Assembly (NCBI GenBank): GCA_002452295.1
Contig: DKEX01000128.1
Coordinates: forward strand, 28,735-34,147
Length of the DNA stretch: 5,413 nt
Reading direction: 5' to 3'
DNA from: Firmicutes bacterium UBA6811
GTDB lineage: Bacteria; Bacillota; SHA-98; UBA4971
In this document: in pieces, positions 1 through 5,413 of the stretch
Layout: each line of letters starts with the position of its first letter
How positions within the stretch are numbered: the first letter of the stretch is position 1
Made by a program: the position numbers and the translations under genes
Notes under the pieces: generated by a model
Database searches by the model: none
Told to the model about the DNA's origin: nothing
What the model saw: the letters and a program-made list of their open reading frames with translations, nothing else

Positions 1-178
1 TCTCGAGCACCTTGGTGGGGGTTACCTGGAAGGACCCTGCGATGTTATTGACAAGCGTGAGTGCGTTGGGATGAGCTGTGTATGTGGAGCGAAGGATTTC
101 AGTGCATATTTCTACAGGCTGTCCGTTTTTCCTCCATGTGTTGCGTCATTTCGCTCGGGCCGTCGCGCTGCGGTTCAT
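1..178. other. Left flank with no supported intact gene
   Basis: No credible complete gene is visible on either strand. The frame starting at base 2 is open from the window edge to base 361, but before base 179 its translation is Cys-rich and does not look like a folded protein. A frame +1 stretch near 79-125 (reading CMWSEGF) recalls the 'W-S-x-G-x-x-F' block of BsuPI-type proteins, so this part could be the frameshifted upstream half of the remnant that follows. A TTGACA hexamer at 48-53 has no acceptable -10 partner. Confidence 0.4.
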
Positions 179-361
179 ATGAAGCAGACACATATTCAGG
201 GAGATACCTCCGGCGAGACCGCAGTTCACTTGGCAGCCTGGGAGGGCACCGACTCAAGAGGCGCCCCCGCCCCGCCTGGCGAGTACGAGGTGCATGCGGA
301 GATGCTTACAAAGCCGGGCCTCACCACAGGCAAGGTCGGGTTCCTGCTGGGAAGCAGATAA
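179..361 (+). pseudogene. BsuPI/FlgD-Ig-like domain, C-terminal remnant
   Basis: The 60-residue stretch ending at a TAA stop contains a pattern typical of BsuPI (intracellular proteinase inhibitor) and FlgD-Ig-like beta-sandwich domains: a 'GET' turn, then W21-E-G23-x-D25-x-x-G28, then P-P-G34-E-Y36-x-V38. In such domains this W-G-D-G / PPG-Y-V block forms the last strands, and the short tail ending in LLGSR fits a natural C-terminus. The matching N-terminal part is not readable in the same frame. Upstream sequence in frame +1 contains a WSEGF string that could be the preceding strand, which suggests a frameshift. I therefore call it a decayed fragment. A real gene with an N-terminus left of the window, or a chance similarity, remains possible. 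No promoter or ribosome binding site supports expression. Confidence 0.35.
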
Positions 362-401
362 CCCGGAAACACGATCTGCAGAGAGCCTGGCTGACTCACG
401 G

Positions 402-443
402 CGACCTGACAGGCAAGGGTGTCAATCTTCGCCTGGCAGGTCG
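402..443. terminator. Strong hairpin between converging frames
   Basis: Arm CGACCTG (402-408) pairs with CAGGTCG (437-443). After a single A/G mismatch, CAGGC (410-414) pairs with GCCTG (431-435), giving a 12-bp imperfect stem with a 16-nt loop. It lies between the end of the 179-361 frame (+) and the end of the PIN toxin gene (-), where a two-way terminator would sit. No T-run follows on either strand, so intrinsic termination is uncertain; it may instead protect a 3' end. Confidence 0.4.
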
Positions 444-471
444 TGCGCCGGACGTGTAGGTTGTCTCCATC

Positions 472-957
472 TCAGTCTGGGCCGGGTTGGGCTTTGACTT
501 TCAAGGATGGGAAACATGTCTTGTAGAATCCCCGATCTCTTGATAACAGGCGGTCTGCAGACGTGAGCGCATGCCCGCCAATGATGAAATCAGTGACTAT
601 ATGCTGTCGCGACGTGATGGTAGCGCCGCACTGAACACAGGTGATTCCCTGAAACTTCCCACAGCGTGCGCACTGTAGTTGGCCGGTGCGCCTCGAAACA
701 TAGTCCTTCCAGGCAAGGGCGGCCCTTTGCAGGGCCTCCCGGCTTGAAGGCACAAGGCGTATGCCGGTGTCCGAAAGGAACATGCTCATATCATGAGGCG
801 TCTCGAATTGGCAGAACAGCTCGGCATGGACAATCTCGCAGATTACCAGGGAACCCTCAGCATACGCCTGGTCGATAAGGGCCTTTGATGCCTCGCTGTC
901 AGGTGCGTTGGGAACCAGTATATCCAGCAAGACGTCGGTGTCTATGGCGCTAATCAC
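472..957 (-). CDS. vapC: VapC-like PIN-domain toxin with zinc-knuckle insert
   Basis: This is a 161-residue PIN-domain protein, expected to be a Mg2+-dependent ribonuclease toxin held in check by the antitoxin encoded just upstream. Acidic residues sit where the PIN fold needs them: D6 (with D8 and D12) in the first strand IDTDVLLDIL, E46 in VHAELF, D123 in the helix TDFIIGGHAL, and D141 in LLSRDRGFY. Between the second and third acidic positions is a loop with C96-x2-C99-x7-C107-x2-C110, which looks like a zinc knuckle and is absent from classical VapC proteins of about 130-145 residues. The start is GTG at 957-955, inside the antitoxin gene (8-bp overlap), with a GAGGGG ribosome binding site 5 nt upstream; the overlap implies translational coupling. 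PIN fold and toxin role are confident from family knowledge; the RNA target is unknown. Confidence 0.87.
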   Translation of the reverse strand: MISAIDTDVLLDILVPNAPDSEASKALIDQAYAEGSLVICEIVHAELFCQFETPHDMSMFLSDTGIRLVPSSREALQRAALAWKDYVSRRTGQLQCARCGKFQGITCVQCGATITSRQHIVTDFIIGGHALTSADRLLSRDRGFYKTCFPSLKVKAQPGPD

Positions 958-1183
958 TCGGACCCCTCATTTCCTCGATTAGCTCATCGGTGGTACGGCC
1001 CGCCTTGTTGCGCAGGAATCCTACGTAGCGGTCGAAGGGGGATACTTTTACGTACTTCCTTATCACGTACCCGGCTGGCGTCTCGCGGATCTCGAGTGCA
1101 TCGCCCGGCCTCAGCCCGAGCTTTTCTCGGATCTCGACCGGGATAGTGACCTGGCCCTTGGACGTGACTTTGGCTCTATACAT
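950..1183 (-). CDS. vapB: VapB-like AbrB/MazE-fold antitoxin
   Basis: This is a 77-residue SpoVT/AbrB-type DNA-binding antitoxin. Residues 1-45 form the swapped-hairpin domain with the hallmark AKVTSKGQVTIPVEIREKLGL followed by RPGDALEI. The C-terminal tail (about 50-77), with RYVGFLRNKAGRTTDELIEEMRG, matches the toxin-binding tail of antitoxins paired with PIN toxins. I chose ATG at 1183 because it begins directly at the conserved domain and has GGGAG 9 nt upstream. A GTG at 1207 in the same frame would add eight residues that carry no family signal. The stop overlaps the toxin start, so the two genes form one transcription unit. The protein should neutralise the PIN toxin and, with it, repress its own promoter; an inverted repeat at 1276-1296 is the likely operator. 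Family assignment is secure; autoregulation is inferred. Confidence 0.9.
   Translation of the reverse strand: MYRAKVTSKGQVTIPVEIREKLGLRPGDALEIRETPAGYVIRKYVKVSPFDRYVGFLRNKAGRTTDELIEEMRGPSD
963..968 (-). promoter_or_regulatory. Ribosome binding site for the GTG start of vapC
   Basis: Minus-strand GAGGGG lies inside the end of the antitoxin gene, 5 nt before the GTG at 957. It supports GTG as the true start and the 8-bp overlap of the two genes. Confidence 0.6.
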
Positions 1184-1192
1184 CTCGCATCG

Positions 1193-1197
1193 CTCCC
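1193..1197 (-). promoter_or_regulatory. Ribosome binding site deciding the vapB start
   Basis: Minus-strand GGGAG is 9 nt before ATG 1183. It lies downstream of the alternative GTG at 1207 and so favours the shorter protein. Confidence 0.6.
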
Positions 1198-1208
1198 GTA
1201 ATGCCACC

Positions 1209-1268
1209 CAGCCTGGGGCAGCTCACTAAAGTCGCCACCGCCTCGGGTCTTGCGGGAGACCCAGGCTG
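1209..1268 (-). repeat. Inverted repeats in the vapB leader
   Basis: CAGCCTGGG (1209-1217) is an exact inverted match to CCCAGGCTG (1260-1268). An inner hairpin GGGTCT/AGACCC (1245-1250 with 1257-1262) uses some of the same bases as the right arm, so the two pairings exclude each other. The left arm is within 12 nt of the vapB ribosome binding site. This could allow a switch in the leader, but no known riboswitch class is recognised. Confidence 0.35.
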
Positions 1269-1275
1269 TCCACAT

Positions 1276-1296
1276 GTAAGGAACAATGATCCTTAC
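1276..1296 (-). promoter_or_regulatory. Candidate VapB(C) operator, 7-7-7 inverted repeat
   Basis: GTAAGGA (1276-1282) and TCCTTAC (1290-1296) are exact inverted arms around a 7-nt spacer. The element begins 4 bp downstream of the predicted vapBC -10 hexamer and covers the expected transcription start, the usual place for autorepression by an AbrB-type antitoxin complex. As RNA it could also form a short hairpin at the very 5' end. Confidence 0.5.
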
Positions 1297-1300
1297 CATC

Positions 1301-1329
1301 AGCGTAATATACGACGGCGCCCGTGTCAA
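1301..1329 (-). promoter_or_regulatory. Candidate vapBC promoter
   Basis: Minus strand: a perfect TTGACA (1329-1324), a 17-nt spacer and TACGCT (1306-1301), which keeps the key T-A...T of the -10 box but matches only 3 of 6 bases. Transcription would begin near 1294, inside the inverted repeat at 1276-1296, leaving a leader of about 110 nt. The -35 is strong and the -10 is weak. Confidence 0.45.
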
Positions 1330-1384
1330 TGAGAGACTCCAGGTTCCCTCCAGGGTGTAGCAACGTAGGTTCATCAGAGGAGGG

Positions 1385-1412
1385 TTGACATGTGTAACGT
1401 ATATGCTACAAT
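1385..1412 (+). promoter_or_regulatory. Promoter of the XRE-peptidase-PIN operon
   Basis: Perfect TTGACA (1385-1390), 16-nt spacer, and TACAAT (1407-1412; 5 of 6 to consensus). Transcription would begin about 1419, inside the palindrome at 1411-1422, leaving an unusually long leader of about 220 nt before ATG 1637. This is the best promoter match in the window. Confidence 0.65.
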
Positions 1413-1422
1413 ACACGTGTAT
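1411..1422 (+). promoter_or_regulatory. Palindromic candidate operator for the XRE repressor
   Basis: ATACACGTGTAT is a perfect 12-bp palindrome overlapping the end of the -10 box and the predicted start site. The related half-site CA(C/T)GTGT occurs three times around the promoter: 1389-1395 (touching the -35), 1414-1420 (in the palindrome) and 1425-1431. This arrangement suits cooperative binding by a dimeric HTH repressor such as the one encoded downstream; binding is inferred. Confidence 0.45.
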
Positions 1423-1498
1423 GGCATGTGTGCATGTATCCACCACTCCACTATGTGGGAGACAGGGCAACCGATGATGCAGGAATGGTAGTCCGTGT

Positions 1499-1570
1499 TG
1501 AACCGACGGTGCCCGTACGCCGCTCGGGAAGCGCCCTTCGCTGCCGGAGGCTGTGACGGGGGTCGGTTCA
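1499..1570 (+). repeat. Long-range stem in the operon leader
   Basis: TGAACCGAC (1499-1507) pairs exactly with GTCGGTTCA (1562-1570), enclosing 54 nt of G+C-rich sequence with smaller possible stems. It lies in the 220-nt leader, ending about 55 nt before the ribosome binding site. No T-run or known riboswitch core is seen, so its role is open. Confidence 0.35.
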
Positions 1571-1636
1571 CCAGCGGCCAATCGGGATATCCAGTCTGAT
1601 TTGTACTGTTGATCAAGGATAAGCCGGGAGGGAAAG

Positions 1637-1984
1637 ATGATGACGCTCCTTGAGACGATAGGGCACAGGCTTCGGATCGCGAGACAGACGAGCGGCTTGA
1701 CCCAGGACCAGGCTGCTTCTGCCGTAGGTATCCACCGGGTTCAACTCTCTCTATATGAAAGTGGCAAGCGTGAGATAGACATCACGATGCTGGCGAGGCT
1801 GGCGGCACTGTACGGCTACACCATGGACCATTTCCTGCGCCAGGATGCTGGGGAAGAAGAGCAGGTAAACATCGCTTTTCGCGCTGAAGACGTTACTGAA
1901 GAAGACCTTACGCTTGTAGAATGGGCAAAGAACTTCGTCCTTGCGGCAAGCGAACTCGAGCGAATTCTCGAAAGGACGGAGTAG
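1637..1984 (+). CDS. XRE-family HTH regulator (ImmR-like)
   Basis: This is a 115-residue cytoplasmic DNA-binding protein. Residues 8-66 are a typical Cro/CI-type helix-turn-helix: IGHRLRIARQTSGLTQDQAASAVGI, then RVQLSLYESGKREIDITMLARLAALYGYTMDHFL. The acidic C-terminal half (about 70-115; many Glu, 'EEDLTLVEWAKNF') is probably for dimerisation or is the region recognised by the protease. GGGAGG at 1626-1631 serves ATG 1637 or the adjacent ATG 1640. It is the first gene of the operon, only 4 nt before the metallopeptidase gene. XRE plus ImmA/IrrE pairs are known in ICEBs1 (ImmR/ImmA) and phages, where the regulator represses and is cleaved by the peptidase. I infer the same here, with the palindrome at 1411-1422 as operator. 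Alternatively it acts as an antitoxin to the PIN protein. Confidence 0.9.
   Translation: MMTLLETIGHRLRIARQTSGLTQDQAASAVGIHRVQLSLYESGKREIDITMLARLAALYGYTMDHFLRQDAGEEEQVNIAFRAEDVTEEDLTLVEWAKNFVLAASELERILERTE
1978..1981 (+). promoter_or_regulatory. Ribosome binding site deciding the peptidase start
   Basis: GGAG within the last codons of the XRE gene lies 7 nt before ATG 1989. It supports that start over the in-frame TTG at 1941, which lies deep inside the XRE gene and has no such site. Confidence 0.6.
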
Positions 1985-1988
1985 CTCA

Positions 1989-2735
1989 ATGGCCGGGCAG
2001 CTTCCTCTCGTGGCCGCAGTCGACGCGAGGCGAGAACTGGGTCTGGGCGACCTCCAGCCAGTCGATATCTTCAGAATCCTGGCGTACCAGGAGCACATCA
2101 GCGTGGTGAGGTGTCCCTTTGGGAAGGGGTCGCGCATGTCCGGCCTGTTTCTGCGAAAGGGCAATGTTCGTCTGATCGTGGTAAACACGTGCACCTCGTG
2201 GGGTCATCAGATCTTTACGGCAGCGCACGAATACTACCATTTGAGGCACAGTGCCGGGATGTCGGGAAGTATCTGCGTGACGGGGACGTTTAGCGAGCGG
2301 TCCCCTGAAGAGTTCGATGCTGACCGGTTCGCGGCCGCTTTTCTAGCACCTACTGCTGGTCTGGATTACCTGATCAAGAGAGAGTTTGGCGGTGGCAGGT
2401 TGGGCATAGGCGAGATCATCTATCTGGAACAGTATTTTGCTGTCAGCCACGCAGCCATGCTGCGGCGTCTCACGGAGATAGGGAAGATCACCAGGGGCGA
2501 ATTGGATGAGTTTCGGCCTGAAGTGATTTCCAAGGCGAGGAGGCTCGGCTTCAGCACCAGACTGTATGAGAAGACCCGGGACTACGAGATAGTATCAGAT
2601 CTTCCTCGTAAGGTTCGCGAGGCGCTGGAGCGCGACCTCATCTCTGAGGGGAAAGCCAGGGAGTTCTTGCTTGCCTTCGGGCAGCGACCAATTGGAGAAC
2701 AGGGGGGTACTGGCGACGATGTGGATCACCAGTGA
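1989..2735 (+). CDS. ImmA/IrrE-family zinc metallopeptidase
   Basis: A 248-residue protein of the ImmA/IrrE (COG2856) family. The gluzincin-type active site is clear: H80-E81-Y-Y-H84 in 'FTAAHEYYHLRH', with E108 in EEFDADRFAAAFLAP as the likely third metal ligand, matching the family E-x-x-A-[ND]-x-F-A motif. Residues 60-67 (RLIVVNTC) are the substrate-binding strand before the catalytic helix. Residues 145-175 (AVSHAAMLRRLTEIGKIT) are the small helical subdomain found after the catalytic part in this family. From about 185 to 248 there is an extra Arg/Glu-rich helical tail. It should cleave or inactivate the XRE protein encoded 4 nt upstream when a signal arrives; the signal is unknown. The 3' end overlaps the PIN gene by 17 nt. 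Catalytic residues look intact, so an active enzyme is expected; substrate is inferred from the ImmR/ImmA precedent. Confidence 0.9.
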   Translation: MAGQLPLVAAVDARRELGLGDLQPVDIFRILAYQEHISVVRCPFGKGSRMSGLFLRKGNVRLIVVNTCTSWGHQIFTAAHEYYHLRHSAGMSGSICVTGTFSERSPEEFDADRFAAAFLAPTAGLDYLIKREFGGGRLGIGEIIYLEQYFAVSHAAMLRRLTEIGKITRGELDEFRPEVISKARRLGFSTRLYEKTRDYEIVSDLPRKVREALERDLISEGKAREFLLAFGQRPIGEQGGTGDDVDHQ

Positions 2736-3303
2736 CAACCCCGTGTTCTTTGACACCGATTGCCTGTCGAGCTTCCTTGCAGCCAGACGCCTGAAGGTCC
2801 TGGTTGACCTTTTCGGGGACCGCATACGAGTGCCAGCGGAGGTCGTTCGAGAGCTTGAAGGGTTGAGATACGATCCCAGCTCGACTTACATGCTTTCCAG
2901 CCTCATGGATTTCCTGCGGGGAAATCCCCAGGCCAGGGTGGTGATAGAGGTAGGCGGCGATATCTATGCGGTCTATCAGCGACTGAAGGCTGAGAGTGTC
3001 GCCCGGCCCCTTGGAGCCGGAGAGATGGCGGTAATGGCGCACGCCCTGCAAGAAAGGGGCATCGTGGCCAGCAACAACCTGAGAGACGTGAAGGAGTTTT
3101 GCCTAAGATACTGTCTTGATCTCATCTGTACCGAACACATCATCGTGGGCGCGGTAGCACGGAACCTCATTTCCTACGGGGCGGCCAAGAAGACATGGCA
3201 CCACATGCGAATCACCGGGACTCGCTTACCTGCATACGGGCTTGATGGGGCATGGGAACGACTGGCTACGAGGCTTCAAATTGCACCCACCCAGGATCCT
3301 TAG
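2719..3303 (+). CDS. PIN-like putative nuclease, third gene of operon
   Basis: This 194-residue protein resembles the PIN proteins of the DUF3368/COG2405 kind. D12 and D14 lie in strand one (FFDTDCLSSFL), E45 in IRVPAEVVREL, E102 in the 'LGAGEMAVMAHAL' helix, and the last motif reads ASNNLRDV, with N119/N120 and D123 where many PIN proteins have two Asp. It would act as an RNase or DNase in the cytoplasm. Residues 150-194 form a C-terminal extension (W160-x2-M, RLPAYGL) that I do not recognise. I chose ATG 2719 because it begins just before strand one and follows AGGGGGG by 11 nt. The in-frame TTG at 2671 would extend the overlap with the peptidase gene. Position suggests it is the effector of the module, coupled in translation to the peptidase. 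It could instead be an RNA-binding or structural relative if the Asn substitutions abolish catalysis. Fold fairly sure, function inferred. Confidence 0.75.
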   Translation: MWITSDNPVFFDTDCLSSFLAARRLKVLVDLFGDRIRVPAEVVRELEGLRYDPSSTYMLSSLMDFLRGNPQARVVIEVGGDIYAVYQRLKAESVARPLGAGEMAVMAHALQERGIVASNNLRDVKEFCLRYCLDLICTEHIIVGAVARNLISYGAAKKTWHHMRITGTRLPAYGLDGAWERLATRLQIAPTQDP

Positions 3304-3420
3304 CCCATACTTCGCTCCATAGGCCTTTAGCTGACCTTTTGCGGCGCAGTTGCGGAATGTGGGCTTAGCGTATGCCGTCCGCTGGCGGGCCGCAGGATTT
3401 CCCATTAGTCAGGAGACGAG

Positions 3421-3453
3421 AAGGGAGGGTCAGGCAATTCTGCGCCCTCCCTT
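3421..3453. terminator. Hairpin between the converging operon and leuS
   Basis: AAGGGAGGG (3421-3429) pairs exactly with CCCTCCCTT (3445-3453), extended by a T-G pair and, after a 3-nt bulge, GCA/TGC (3434-3436 with 3441-3443) around a 4-nt loop. It begins 31 nt past the leuS stop. On the minus strand it is followed by the T/C-rich CTCGTCTCCT, so it suits leuS best. On the plus strand it lies 117 nt past the PIN gene and has no T-run, but it could serve both sides. No other terminator is visible in the 181-bp gap. Confidence 0.55.
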
Positions 3454-3484
3454 GGGACGTGGCATCTATACTTATGCTGCCGGG

Positions 3485-5413
<1,929 letters not shown>

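Larger units (their letters stand above)
1184..1636. other. Divergent control region between vapBC and the XRE operon
   Basis: This 453-bp gap separates the minus-strand toxin-antitoxin pair from the plus-strand three-gene operon. It holds a candidate promoter for each direction about 55 bp apart, an inverted repeat over each predicted start site, and a leader on each side (roughly 110 nt for vapB, 220 nt for the XRE gene) with long inverted repeats. Open frames here do not resemble proteins. It is visibly richer in A/T around 1290-1440 than the flanking genes. Confidence 0.6.

Noticed and set aside
48..76. Promoter with TTGACA at 48-53
   Set aside because: The bases 17 nt downstream (ATGAGC) do not resemble a -10 box.
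61..459. 132-codon plus-strand frame at the left end
   Set aside because: Apart from a short WSEGF string the translation is Arg/Gly/Cys-rich and unlike a folded protein; there is no ribosome binding site. Only the frame ending at 361 shows a domain pattern.
1184..1207. GTG start at 1207 for the antitoxin
   Set aside because: The extra eight residues lie before the conserved AbrB start, and the ribosome binding site is downstream of this GTG.
1111..1616. Minus-strand frames in the divergent gap (1111-1581, 1374-1616)
   Set aside because: They run across both promoters and into the vapB gene in another frame; no family signal or ribosome binding site.
1941..1988. TTG start at 1941 for the metallopeptidase
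   Set aside because: It would overlap the XRE gene by 44 nt and add residues with no family match; ATG 1989 has GGAG at the right distance.
1751..2249. Minus-strand frames opposite the XRE and peptidase genes
   Set aside because: Shadows of well-supported genes.
2671..2718. TTG start at 2671 for the PIN-like gene
   Set aside because: It adds 16 residues before the first PIN strand with no similarity; ATG 2719 sits right at the domain start.

Overview
The window looks like a G+C-rich bacterial chromosome, most probably a Bacillota (Firmicutes) lineage. The reasons are strong GGGAGG-type ribosome binding sites, TTGACA-type promoters, an ImmR/ImmA-like regulator and protease pair, and a leucyl-tRNA synthetase of the 'TMPQWAGSCWYF' type. 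This placement is an inference from style; no marker in the window fixes the genus.

Layout. Bases 1-471 hold no convincing intact gene. One reading frame ending at 361 encodes what looks like the C-terminal end of a BsuPI/FlgD-Ig-like beta-sandwich domain, probably a decayed remnant, and it is followed by a strong hairpin at 402-443. On the minus strand, 1183 to 472, is a VapBC-type toxin-antitoxin pair: an AbrB/MazE-fold antitoxin overlapping by 8 bp a PIN-domain toxin that carries an unusual four-cysteine zinc-knuckle-like insert. The 450-bp divergent control region (1184-1636) contains a candidate promoter for each direction, each with its own inverted repeat placed over the -10/start-site region, plus leader sequences that can form long-range stems.

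On the plus strand, 1637-3303, is a tight three-gene operon: an XRE-family regulator, an ImmA/IrrE-family zinc metallopeptidase with an HEYYH motif, and a PIN-like putative nuclease. The spacing is +4 nt and then a 17-nt overlap. By analogy with ImmR/ImmA of ICEBs1 and with the CapH/CapP pair that controls some CBASS loci, the simplest model is that the XRE protein represses the operon, the protease removes it on a signal, and the PIN protein is the effector. This three-gene set is the best candidate for a poorly described defence or toxin-antitoxin-like system here.

From 5413 to 3485 on the minus strand is the 3' three quarters of leuS, a housekeeping gene convergent with the operon. A 10-bp hairpin lies between the two. 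Its anticodon-binding region carries an Ala/Arg/Gly-rich low-complexity insert of about 44 residues. The accessory block with two PIN modules therefore abuts a core gene.
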